The position numbers and the translations under genes are program-made. From Cenococcum geophilum 1.58 (taxonomy: Eukaryota; Ascomycota; Dothideomycetes; Gloniales; Gloniaceae), in assembly GCA_001692895.1 (NCBI GenBank), contig KV748271.1, forward strand, positions 1 through 64,000: a stretch of DNA of 64,000 nt, in the 5' to 3' direction. A model generated the notes under the pieces. The model did no database searches, was not told the origin of the DNA, and saw nothing but the letters and a program-made list of their open reading frames with translations. This document shows, in pieces, positions 33,351-44,100 of the stretch. Every line of letters starts with the position of its first letter. The first letter of the stretch is position 1.

Positions 33351-34399
33351 GATTAGTTAGAAGTCTAAGGCTGTTTACTGTAACTAGTATTCCAGTGTGT
33401 ATACTTAGTGGGCCTTATATAACAGTTAACGGGGAAGTAAGACTTAAGGCATTAAATTGTGTAGTGGAAGATATAGAGGCATCCAAAGGGGATTATAAAC
33501 GAGGTGAGGGCGTTGGTACGGTGTTAGCGCCGGGGTTGTTGTTAGATTGAATGTAACAGCGACTTCGCGGCGACCAGCTTCGAAGGCGATAACTTAGGTC
33601 AAAGGCGATAACTTAGGTTGAAGGCGATAACTTAGGTCGAAGGCGATAACTTAGGTCGAAGGCGATAACTTAGGCTGAGGGCTTTAGGTTTTATAGAGAG
33701 ACTAGAGTTAAATTAGGGATTAAATTGAAGTGAAGGAGATAATTATTTAAGCCTTAATGGTCGACCCAAGTGCTAGCGAAAGGGTGGGGTGGTGTGGAAA
33801 GCAAGAGGGATTAAACAGTTGGTAGAACTGTAAATTAAGCGGGTGTGGCCGTTTCCTGGTACTTGCGGCAAGCTATAGGCTACTTACAGCTCGCTTTATA
33901 GCCTAGCTAACTAGCGGCCCTGGCAATACCTTGCGTAGCTGTATAGCACTTTTGAATTAAGTAATAGGAAATACTAACACCAAAAGACGCCACTGGCTTG
34001 TCTATTAGGCCATAAATTGCCTATGGCTGTATCAAATGGCACCCATTCCTATTGCTACTATATAAAAATCGTATATTAGAGACCTGGTTAGAATACTTAC
34101 GACTATGCCCGCTAGTGGATATATCCGCAATTCGGTTTTAGATGCGTCCTAAAGTGTCTTGAAAGACATTGGAGTGTTCCAAGCGAATACGGTCACTCCT
34201 AAAAGACACTTACTCTAAACTTATAATATAAAGTGCGGCACCGCTCTTTTTTAGTTGCTCTAGGAATAATATATACTAGCCTAGCTATCTCTTATCTCTG
34301 GCTTGAGGGTTTAATACCATCTAAAAGACGCTGCGCTTACTTATTATAAAATTTTAGAGTGGTTAACTATAAGAGCTAATGTCTATGCAGTTAATGCAC
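33351..34399. other. Unassigned DNA with a 19-bp tandem array and a hairpin
   Basis: No protein recognised. Base composition is less extreme than in the flanks. It holds the 19-bp array (33,581-33,675) and an imperfect inverted repeat at 34,152-34,211, where AAGTGTCTT and GGAGTG pair with CACTCC and AAGACACTT around a short loop. Confidence 0.45.
33581..33675. repeat. Five tandem 19-bp repeats (CGAAGGCGATAACTTAGGT)
   Basis: Five exact-length units start at 33,581, 33,600, 33,619, 33,638 and 33,657. Units differ almost only at the first CpG, which reads CG, CA, TG, CG and CG, and at the last base. A partial unit follows. The CA and TG variants are the two possible products of C to T change at a CpG. 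Confidence 0.95.
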
Positions 34400-34860
34400 T
34401 GTATTGGACTTCCCCAACTAATGCCTAGACTGGCAATGCCGTAAATTGAAGATAATGGAAAATAAGGGCATAAATTCTGGGCGATGTCGAGGTGGCCGCG
34501 TTTAGTGGAGTTGCTAATATGGGGAAGTCTGGTGGTGGCTGTAGGGCGAGCGGTAATAGGGCGGCGCGATGGATGGGTGTGATGGATAGGTGTGGAAAGA
34601 CTGGTTCTTGACGAGCGAGCGGGCTTTATAGCTGTATGGGCGGTTATATTACCCCTATAGTGTTAATCAAGCCCTGACGTAAAGGATTTCGTTATTGGGC
34701 AGACTACGCAGGAATACTTGGGGCTCTTCCGACAGCTGCACAGCACGACAATAGCCATGCTAGTGGCGTCTGGGGGGGGCGTGTTTGTGATTTTGATAGG
34801 TCTAGGGCGAAACCTCACTAATTCGGCGATGGGGTCACCCCCTTCCCACATTCCCCGTTC
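34400..34860 (+). other. Weakly mutated patch with a short membrane-like frame, identity unknown
   Basis: This is a GC-rich patch with normal CpA and TpG content. On the plus strand, positions 34,676-34,864 read without stops from DVKDFVIGQTTQEYLGLFRQ through LVASGGGVFVILIGLGRNLT to PRS and a TAA. The middle is hydrophobic like one membrane span. A minus-strand frame of similar size overlaps. I cannot tell which, if either, is a gene; an exon of an unrecognised membrane protein is possible. Confidence 0.3.
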
Positions 34861-34864
34861 TTAA

Positions 34865-37185
34865 CTTATAACCCTTAAGATAGGATATACAGACTCTGCT
34901 AGAGTATAATTGCCTCTTATTTATTAAATGGGCATTTTATAACACCTTTATCGCAGCTAGTCCGCCTCCCCACTTTAATAGTTAGGAAGGTCTAAGCCTT
35001 TTTTAATAGCTTATATCTATTAAACTGTATAATTATGTCTATATGCTAACCCCAACTATATAAAGATACTTTTATTAGTATCTAATCTAGGATTCGCGTA
35101 AGGAGTTTTTTATTTATTCCATATTTAAGTTCCTAACATTCTTTACCTCTTAAAGTACTCTGCTCTCTACTGTCGGAACCTTAACTATACCGCTTCTCTA
35201 GCCTCTTTCTATATGTTTCCGATTTTAATATTATCCCCTTAACGCTTTTAGTAGTAGACGCTATAAATCCTTAACGAATTAAAGTTAGAAGGAAGGGCTT
35301 GTTTAATTAAGGACAGAAATAATCTATTATATCCTAAATAAGCCTATACTCTTAGTATAATGCCTAGAAGATTAATATAATAAGCCTTAATCTTTAAAAA
35401 ATCCCACTTACTCTTTCAGCTTCTAACTATAAACTCGTCACTATAACCTATTTTCTATTACCGCTATAGCCTCCTCTTTCTCTGGTATGCGCTTTTAGTA
35501 AACTACGTATACTAATTGCCCTTAAATTTATTTCTAATTGTTTTAACTTTAGCTCTTACTATTTTAATCTAGAGCTAGTTATAGGGCTCAGAGATAGCTT
35601 TAATAAGAGCGACTTAGAGACTTTATTTTCGCTTAGTTTAGAGGGCCGGACTGATCCAAACTGCTTTTCGAAAAATACTCTCTTACGTAGTTTAAATCAT
35701 GTTGTATTCTTAAATTACGAGATTGATTATACGCCAGAAAATACTACTGATAGTAACATTACACTATCTACGGTATATTATTGCATACCACCATCTATAT
35801 ACTGAATTTAATGCGCCTATCAATCGCCCGTAGGACAAAGACGTATTTTATTTCACTTCCTCTTAGTGTCTCCGCTTAATTACTAAAAAGCTATCCCTAC
35901 TTTCCCCCCTCTATACGCATATAAAAGCGACAACGTAAGAAAAAGAGGAAAAAATAGTTAATATATCGCCATTTTCTAGGAGGAAACTAGAGATTTTATC
36001 TAGCTATTTATGCCCAATTGCCTAGCCACCCAGGAGCCCCTAAACTTCGCAATCCCCCCCTATAATAATGTACCTAGTAGTGCGGCCTATAAAGACGCCG
36101 TTCCTTTAGGATTTAGTCACTCTAAAGATAAGACCAGTATTTAAGATGCGAAGGAACGAGAGGCCAACCGTCTAGAAGAAGGATGGGTAGAGGTAAGGAT
36201 ACTAATGCTGAATTGGTTCTCCTTAAGTATAGAAAGCAAGTAGGTAAAGGTGCTAAGGCGGCTGCCGCAGCCTAAGAAGATTCTAGTAATAATAGTGCAG
36301 CGGGCTAAAGTTAAGGATGATTACAGAGGTGTTAGTGGCGGAGGATACTGTCTCTTAGTATAAGAGGCTGGAATAACGTATTAAGTATGTTATTAGGGTC
36401 TCGGTTTGCTTTAGTATAAGTTGGCCAAGGCTAAGCCTTTCATTGGGTTTAAGCTGTCCTTCCTAGCTTATACGCTTTTGTGGTATTTTACTTTTCGCGG
36501 GTTCGGTTATACTGTAACGCCTCTAGGACACAGTCGCTTTATTAGCGTAAAGTAGCATTATTATTAAATAATATTCTGCTATAAAGCATCTAGGTAGATT
36601 TGGGTATTTTAGAATAAATTTAATTAGAGTATACTTTACGCATATTTGTTTTTAGAAGCTTTATAATAGTTTGGTATAAAGTTTTTATATTAATTAAGGA
36701 GGGTTCTTTAAACTCCCTTTATAGAAATTTGGAGCTTTATAAAGATTCCTAGAGCTTCTAAATTTGGTTTCTATTAGGAGATATATAGTGAACCCCGTAT
36801 ATAGACTACTAACCTTCCTGGTATATTAGTACTACTTATTAGTAGAGCTGAAAAATTTCCTATATTTAATACTAATACGATTTTGTTAGAGATATAAAAT
36901 TAATAGCTTGTTATAAAAGTCCTATCCCTCCCCGTCGCAACATAGAGCATAAATTTCATTGTTGGACAACCAATCCTGTATCACGGCATCGGCTAGTAGA
37001 ATATTAAGGAAAATTGCTAATATTTAGTTAATGCTATCTTTTTATAAATCCGGTTAGATAAAGCTAAGAAGCCACTATAATATTAAAACAACGCTGTCCG
37101 CATTTCTGGTCCCGCCCTTAACGGTCTTATAAAGTTAGATTAAATTATCTAGCATTCTGGAACTGAGCCTATAATGCTAGCTATT
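34865..37185. other. Unassigned degraded DNA
   Basis: AT-rich DNA without an identifiable domain. Near 36,170-36,350 a plus-strand stretch is relatively GC-rich and partly open (KILVIIVQRAKVKDDYRGVS) but matches nothing that I recognise. The part from 36,480 on is dense in stops. Confidence 0.35.
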
Positions 37186-37189
37186 AGTA

Positions 37190-37617
37190 AACATATAAGA
37201 ATATAGAAATGATTTCCGGGACATCCTACTACTGTAGCTACCAATATAGTAACCCGAGACATACTATCCGGCTGAATTTTTATACCAGACACTATAGATA
37301 GTTAGCTATGTTCTAAATAGAATTGGTAAAAGGAGAGGATAGAGAACATACCTGTTGCCGTTAATAGGGGTAGTATTAGTGTTAGTATAATATTTAAGGG
37401 TCACTTTTGTGCCCTTAATATACTGCCTGATAGCGTCGCAGGAGGTCCTTGGGCACCTCCGGTAGCGAACACTATTGCTAGTAATTGTGTAGTGGAGGTT
37501 ACGGCTTTCTAGCTCTGCGGGAGCCGGTTCCGGATTGCTTATAGGGCTTGAGTTGATAATAAGAGGTAGGAGAAGGGCGAGGAAGGCTGGAGAGAGCTTT
37601 ATATTTGTGATCTGTAT
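37190..37617 (-). pseudogene. Small secreted SH3-like (SH3b) protein, two exons, lightly mutated
   Basis: The minus strand gives exon 1 at 37,617-37,352 with 88 codons and no stop. The first codon is ATA, probably a mutated ATG. Residues 6-24 form a signal peptide (KLSPAFLALLLPLIINSS), followed by a Pro/Glu-rich linker and HYTITSNSVRYRRCPRTSCD, the start of a bacterial-type SH3 fold as in fungal secreted SH3b/NlpC-associated proteins. The intron is 37,351-37,292 (60 nt) with GTATGT, branch-like GCTAAC and TAG. Joined exon 2 reads VWYKNSAG-stop-YVSGYYIG, matching the Trp and Tyr-rich end of such domains; the TAG is an expected Trp or Cys position. Function in the family: probably cell-wall or peptidoglycan binding outside the cell. 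It is broken by loss of the start and one stop. Confidence 0.7.
37292..37351 (-). other. Spliceosomal intron (60 nt) of the SH3-like gene
   Basis: On the minus strand the 5' site is GTATGT, a GCTAAC branch-site-like motif lies 17 nt before the end, and the 3' site is TAG. Splicing restores the frame from NGN to SVWYKNSAG. Length and signals are typical for ascomycetes. Confidence 0.7.
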
Positions 37618-37639
37618 AAATGTCTTTTGGCGGGGATTA

Positions 37640-38374
37640 GATAGATAAGCGACTGGATTAAGTTTAAAGGTAAATAAGGAGGTCGAGTCTAGCTTGAGGT
37701 TCGAAAGCGGGACTGGAAGGTGATCTATATAATGTTTGCTAGCTACGTTATAAGACTAGATAACAAACTGATATTGCAGAGTTTCCACCGCTTAAGGAAA
37801 TGTGCCCGCCGTATTATCTAATAGAAAGCAAAGATATATGCAAAAATAGTAATGCTGAAGTTAAATGGGAACTTCTACGGGGTGCATCCGTTGTATTCTC
37901 TACTTGGCTATATAATGTTTCGCCGGATACGAGCATTTAATTTAAGCTTATACTCCCTTGAGCCACTTCCGGAACAGATCTGTAGGGATGATTGGCGACG
38001 CTAAAGGAGCGGCTGGTTAACGATCTGCGACTTTACTTGATTCGATTCGGAGCTCCCGAAACCCCACTACTAACAGCAAGCTATCTCAACTCACGCAACG
38101 TAATTAACTACGGCACGGCCTAAACTTGTTCGCTGCGGATATACGAGATTAATATCCTCTAATAACCTCCCTTTTCGAGGAATCATAGTGCAAATGGAAG
38201 ATGCTAGGCTTGGAAAGCAAATTGCAGCTTTTATTGCCGAGGTATAGCCTGGGTCTCAAACGTTCGTGTTAAGACCTTGGATGGATAATTATCCACTATC
38301 CATGGATATCCATCCATATGGATTGGATGTGTTGTAATATTAGCAGGAGACTTAAGTTCGTATTTATTAAGGTC
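37640..38374. other. Weakly mutated intergenic DNA
   Basis: This stretch has near-normal dinucleotide use, CpG included, and lies upstream of the SH3-like gene, so it may hold its promoter. No protein recognised. The end carries a cluster of TGGAT/ATCCA words (38,278-38,331). Confidence 0.4.
38278..38331. repeat. Cluster of ATCCA/TGGAT palindromes
   Basis: Within 54 bp the word ATCCA or its complement occurs about eight times, forming overlapping palindromes ATCCATGGAT, ATGGATATCCAT and ATCCATATGGAT. It could be a slipped simple repeat or a dense protein-binding site. Confidence 0.6.
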
Positions 38375-38376
38375 TA

Positions 38377-38758
38377 CGGTAGTCGCTGCCCAAAGTTTTT
38401 GCACCTTCCTAATTAGGAAGTTAACTTACTAACTCTATTAGTATATTATTAAATTTATATTTTTATATTTTTATATGAAATTTTATAAGCATTATATACA
38501 TTCTAAATTAAAATTATTACATAATTAATAGTGTTAAAGTAGTTATTATAACTCAAAATTTATTAAAAGTTATTAGTGCTATAATTTACGCAGCCGGTAT
38601 TGCAGCTTACGTAGCAGTGCTAAAAATTACGCACTTGTAGCGAGATCGTGACTAAATTTACGTGGGATAGGCTGATAGCTGCGCACCCGTGATTGTGCGT
38701 GCGCAGTTGCATAACTTCCTAATTAGGAAGGTGCAAAAACTTTGGGCAGCGACCACCG
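38377..38758. mobile_element. MITE (382 bp) with about 46-bp TIRs and TA target duplication
   Basis: The terminal inverted repeats match at about 45 of 46 bases (CGGTRGTCGCTGCCCAAAG... to ...CCTAATTAGGAAGTT). TA lies on both sides (38,375-38,376 and 38,759-38,760). The interior is non-coding and very AT-rich. The TIRs share the core GTCGCT and GCACCTNCCTAATTAGGNAG with the Tc1/mariner copies at 38,761 and 55,854, so this is probably a non-autonomous member of a related family. Confidence 0.9.
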
Positions 38759-39471
38759 TACGGAGATCGCTGTTATAAGTTCTTGCACCTTCCTAATTAG
38801 GAAACTAGCCTAAAATATTACGGATTTCCTCGTAAATCGATTAAAAGCTGCCTAAAAGGCTTTAAATAAAATACGATGTTAATGCGATTAGTTTATCAAT
38901 TAATTAGTTATGCATTTTAAACGTTACGAACTCTACGCGACTATATAATCCTACTCTATACTAGTTTCTCTACTAAATCTACAAGCTCCTCTAGTTATAA
39001 ATCTACCTTTTGTCGCTACCGTCTTTCTACCTGTTTAATATTTGTTTATATAGACTTTTAGTATTATAGAAGCTCTAGAGGCTTTATAGAATAATCCGTA
39101 GGTAGCTCTATTAACTTCCTTCTATTAATTAAGCTATTAATAGACACCCCGCCCCTATTTAGAGGCTTCGTAGAAGTAGTAGTAGTAGAGTCCTTTTACC
39201 TTACTAGCTTCCTTATAGATTAATTAATTATATACCACCTAATATTTACTACTTCGTATTAATCTTCCTACAGCTACAGCTTTTGCTAATATCTATTCTA
39301 TAGCTACCTAATTTAAGACTCTATAAAGCTAACTTTAAATATTATCTTTTTAGTATTTCTACCCTTTATATTTAGTCGATTTTAAAGCTCTCGCGGCTAA
39401 AAAGGAGGAGGCTTAGCGGGCGGTAGAGGCTTAAGAGGAGGCTTATAGGAGAAAGGCTTTTAGAAGGAAGA

Positions 39472-39888
39472 TATTACGGAGGAAGTATAAGCGACGATAA
39501 TATATAACGAAGTGGGTATTGTTAGGCTGCGTATATAGGCTACGTAGTAGAGTTAAGACATTACGTAAGGAAGAACGTAGAAAATAGAAGAAAGGGATAT
39601 ATATTATTTACTTTGTTACTAAGTTAATAGATGCCATACTATATATAGAGTAGAATAGGATTTAGGTAGCGGTCCTAGTGGAACTTAGCAGACCTAGTAA
39701 GGTTTGGTAGACTTAGTAGAATTCGGTAGAAGCTATAGATATTGCAGATATTATAGATATTATAGTAGAAATAGATAGGCAGATTATAGTAGATTATAGT
39801 AGATTGTGGTCTTATAACTAGTCTTTAATTACTAAGTTAGTAGAAATGGGTAGGAGTATATAAGGTATTATAGGGATATCCTATAATA
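39472..39888 (-). repeat. Solo LTR of the Gypsy-4 family (about 417 bp)
   Basis: The reverse complement aligns along its length with the Gypsy-4 LTRs (47,021-47,381; 52,602-52,990): it starts TATTATAGG (TGTTACAGG), shares CCTAATAAGTTAGTAGAAAT-like blocks and ends CCGTAATA. Flanks are GAAGA and GAAGG, a 5-bp duplication with one G to A change. It is longer than the others because of extra short tandem units (TATAGTAGATTATAG). Confidence 0.85.
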
Positions 39889-40169
39889 GAAGGTTTTAGC
39901 TAAGTAGGCGGCTAATAAAGGGCCTATTTAGCTTGACGTTAGCGGCGCTACTTTAACTTAGGATTATTATATAGAAGCTCTAGATTTAGGAGTTTATTTA
40001 GAAGCTAAGGTCCTATTTATATACGTTATAAAAGCTTTAGTTCCTATATTTTTCTTAGTAGAAGCTCTTTAGAGTTAATTTAATTAACCCTTAAAAGTAC
40101 CTACTATCGTATACAAGTAATTATATCGCGCTATGCACTTTAAAGCCTTTTAATTACGAGTAGAGTTAG

Positions 40170-40932
40170 TAGCGCCTTTAACGTAGTTATTACTATCTTT
40201 ATAGCAAATTACCTCTTAAATATATCGTAGTATTCGCTTAACCCAAGCTTAAATTCGCTACTACTTAAGCTCCTCCTAAGCCTACCACTATATCCGTTTA
40301 GCTTCTACTCGAGACTTTAGCACTCCCTTTTTTATAGTAACTCGTTTAAAATATATCTAAGATAGCTTAATTATATTTAGATTAGGTAAATTACCTAGCT
40401 AAATAAGACGTTAGAGGCCTACTATATTAAAGTAGATCTACTAATAATACAATATATAAGATAGAGCCTTATCCTCTTAGATAATAGTATCTAGTTAATT
40501 TAATATTTAATGCTAAAAGGAATAAGGAATAGTAGGAGAATTGTTATTAGAAGCGGTACTAATTAATACCGCCTTTCGCGCTAGTTTGTTTAAAGGCGCT
40601 ATTTACTTCTATTATATAGAACTAAGGCTTTCTACCTAGCTTATTATAAAGCTTAAGTCATTATATACTAGTATTAAACTCCTTAGCTTTATAAAGCTCT
40701 AGTTTAATTATATTATTAATTACTTTAAGCTTACGCTTTACGACTTCTTTTTCTACTATAGTTTCTAGTTTCTAAATATAGTAGGATAACTTCCAATTAT
40801 ATAAGAAGGCGCCCTAAAATATAAACTCTATCCCTTTAAGAAAGCGTGGTTAAATTACCTTCTTATTTGCTATTATAAAGACAATATATTATATACAAAC
40901 GCTAGATAAACAAGCATTAGATTTAAAGAATT
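40170..40932 (-). pseudogene. Tc1/mariner transposase, C-terminal half (copy 2)
   Basis: The minus strand matches copy 1 transposase: GGINYRFL-like region near 40,520, EDKALSYILYY near 40,470, KKGSAKVSSRVEAKRI near 40,340, then EEL followed by A-N-L-SLG near 40,270 and NNYVKGATN at the end (about 40,175). The N-terminal half is cut off at 40,932. DDE catalysis would need residues that are missing. Confidence 0.75.
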
Positions 40933-41155
40933 TGTTAGCGACTTAGTCAATTAAGGCATGAGTACGGCAAGAGGGACGCGCAAGCCTGTATGATTGGATT
41001 GTCTATAAACGAGGATTTAAAGCTAGAGAAAGGAAAGGAGAAGAACGGAAATACCGCTTGAAGTTATATACAATCCTCTAGTTACGTAATAGCAACTTAC
41101 CGTTATATAACGGCAATTTGCGGTAATCTAACGGCGATTTACCGGTACTATAATA
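40933..41155 (-). repeat. 3' LTR of Gypsy-2 (223 bp)
   Basis: The LTR runs from TGTTAGCGACTTAG to GGTACTATAATA, the same length as its partner at 46,603-46,825. The minus-strand polypurine tract (41,156-41,168) follows directly. The left flank is GAATT, inside Tc1/mariner copy 2. Confidence 0.9.
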
Positions 41156-41199
41156 CTACCCCCCCCTCTAAAAAAGCCTACCCTTAGGCTTTATATGTC

Positions 41200-44100
41200 C
41201 GTATTACACCTATAGGGCATTATTATCTTTATACTCCTCCAGTAATTTATTATCCTTACTATACTAGTACTCTATCTACTTATCTAAGTACTTAGCGGTC
41301 TAGGTTTATTAGGGTAACGGCTATAGAACTCTTATAACTTATAGTGGCTACCTATAAAATTCTATATAGAGTACTAGGTAGGGTCTGGATTATATCCTTT
41401 CTAACTTATATAGTACTTTAGTATTCCTCTTATAAGTTTATAGGCTAATATTTCTTTAATATCCTATTTACTATCGCCATTAACTTAAATTAGTAGGGGC
41501 GGTTTATTCTTTTATCTAGGCAATAGGTTATCTATAGCTTTTTATAGCTTATCTAGTAAGAAAATAGGGTAGATCTTAATTAAATCTAGGAGCTTTACCT
41601 TATATAAGTTGCCTATCTTCTTAAGGACCTTATATAGTCTTACTATCTAGTAGTCTAGCTTATAGCTAGGCCGTTTTATTTTCTAGTTCTTTATTATAAC
41701 CTAGACTATATTACTTATAGTAAAGTTAGGTTTACGCCTATACTTATTTACCTACTATTTTATTAATTTTTAGGCCTTTTCTAAGTTTATACGGGCTACC
41801 TTCTAGGCTTCTTCTAAGTATTTAGCGTAATACTAGGCTTCTTTATAAGACAGTTTTTCGTGTATAGTCCGTAGCCCTTCCGTTCTTTCCTAGTTAAAGC
41901 TTATATAGGGTAAGTACCCTATTTCTAGCTAGATAGGTATAAATCCTATAAAGTTATAGGGTAGGGTAGCCTGGGCGTAATCTATTAGGGGTAGTAGTTT
42001 AGCCTAATTATTCTAAAAGTAGTTAATAAAAGGTTAAAGTCTCTAGTCTAAATACTAGTTTATAATCTCTATCTAGCTATCTATTTAGGGATAGTATACT
42101 ATAGAGAGCTTTAGCTTAATGCCTAAGATCTAGGTAAACTCGTTCTAGAAGGCTAATATAAACTACGGCCTATAATTAGATATAATAGTATCTAGCGGTC
42201 TGTAAATTTAATAGACGTAGTAGATATATAGTTAGGCCGCCTCTTTAGTATTAATATTCTTATAGTAGGGGATTAAGAATAGACGCTTGCTAAAGCGGTT
42301 GACTATAACTATAGCTATATTATATCCGTTACGGTCTATAGATAGCTTATAGAAATCTATAGAGATATACTACTAGGGGCGCTCTAGTATTAGGAGTGGT
42401 TTTAATAGTCCTAGGGTCTTATCTTATAGGATTATAGACCTATAGCAGTTATTATAGTTTTGTACATAGCGATTAATATCTATAACTATTCTAGGCTAGT
42501 AGTAACGGTTAGTAATAATCTTGCGGGTCTTATTCTTTCTAGGGTAGGCTGTAAAGACCTAGCTATATGCTTTTAGTAATAAGCCGCGTCTATAAGTTCT
42601 ACTCCTCTACTACTAGCCGTTTATAGTACTTAAGAAGTCTATTTTTAAGGAACTATAGGTTTATAGCGTCCTTCGCCTTTTTATAGTACTCTTATAATAA
42701 AGGGGCCGTATAATTTACTTATAGTAGTTTATTAATAAGGTTAAGTTCTATAGGGTTAATAGGATATATCTTAGCATTTACAGAGTCTATATTTAGTTCT
42801 ACCTATATTTAGGGGTTAAGGTACTCTAGTTATAGTAGAGTCTAGGTCTATAATAAGATCTTTACAGCTGTCTAGTTATCTAGGTCCTGCTTACGCCTTA
42901 TAAGGGCGTCCGTACGGTATATAGCGCCTGGTCTATATATAATTAAGAAGTTAAACTAAGATAGGATGTCCGCCTAGCGTACCTACTGGGCCGTAAGGGC
43001 CTTTATTGTTATAAAGTATTCTAAGGCCTTATAATCTAATACTACCTAGACGGGTTTAGGGGTTCCCTCTAGCTATATACGCTAGTACTAGAAGCTAGAG
43101 ATAATAGCTAGCATTTCTTCATTATAAATATGGTAGTTTAGCTTAGTATCTATTATAGTCTTTAAATAGTATATAATAGGGTGCTATTCTCTATCTACCT
43201 ACTTTTATAAATAAACGCTAGCTATAACACCGTCTAAGGTATTAGTTTTTAGTATTAAGGGCCGTTCTAGGTTAAAGTGGGTAAGTAAGGGGGCGGAGAC
43301 TAGTCGTTTCTTAAGCTCTTCGAAGGCCTACCTATAAGCGGCGTTAAAGTAAAAGGGCTGGTCCTTTTAGGTAAGGCGGCTAAGGGGCTAAGTAATCCTA
43401 CTATAGTTTTTTATAAAGCGTTAATAGAAGTTACAGAAGTCTAAAAATAACTATACCCCCTTTACAGTCCTTAGGGGTGCCCACTGCTTAATTACGGCCG
43501 TCTTTTTGGGGTCTACCTTAATTCCGTCCGTACTAACAATAAACCCTAGGTACTTTATACGCTTTATACTAAATTCTAATTTCTAAATATCTGCCTAGAG
43601 GCTAGCCTTATAGAGCCGTTATAGGACCTTATAGACGTGCTTATTATATTCTAACTCGTTCTTAGAGTAAATTATAATATTATCTAGGTAGGCTGTATAG
43701 AAGTTATTAAGGTAGTTAAAGAGTATATTATTTATATATTGCTAGTATATAGCTAGTCCATTAGTTAGTCTAAATGGAAGTACTTTATATTTATATAATC
43801 TGTAACGGGTCCAAAATATAGTAAGATCTATAGATCTAGGATCTATCCTAATTTAGTAAAAGGCCTAACGGATATTAAGCTTTATAAAAACCTTAGCTCT
43901 ACTTACTTGGGCTAGGGTTTTATCTAGTAGAGGTAGCGGGTAGCGGTCCTTGCGGGTTATATTATTTAGCTTATAGTAGTTAATATAGAAATGGAGTCCT
44001 CTATTTAGCTTTTTTATAAAGAGAATTAGTAAGGTAAATAGGACTTAGCCGCTAGGCTTAATAAAGCCCTTATCTAGGTTATTAATAAGATACTACTTTA

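Larger units (their letters stand above)
38761..40932 (-). mobile_element. Tc1/mariner copy 2, truncated and split by a solo LTR
   Basis: The element starts at the TA shared with the MITE. Its TIR (CGGAGATCGCTG... GCACCTTCCTAATTAGGAAA) parallels that of copy 1. On the minus strand it carries the C-terminal half of the transposase (40,932 to about 40,165) and the second frame (about 40,172 to 38,850), interrupted by a Gypsy-4-family solo LTR at 39,472-39,888. It ends abruptly at 40,932 against the Gypsy-2 LTR, at a position corresponding to about 56,535 in copy 1. The transposase N terminus and the other TIR are missing. Confidence 0.85.

Noticed and set aside
33581-33675. CRISPR-like array
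   Set aside because: The 19-bp units are directly adjacent, with no spacers, in a eukaryotic context.
34152-34211. Hairpin as a transcription terminator
   Set aside because: The arms are interrupted and the genome is fungal; no rho-independent terminator logic applies.
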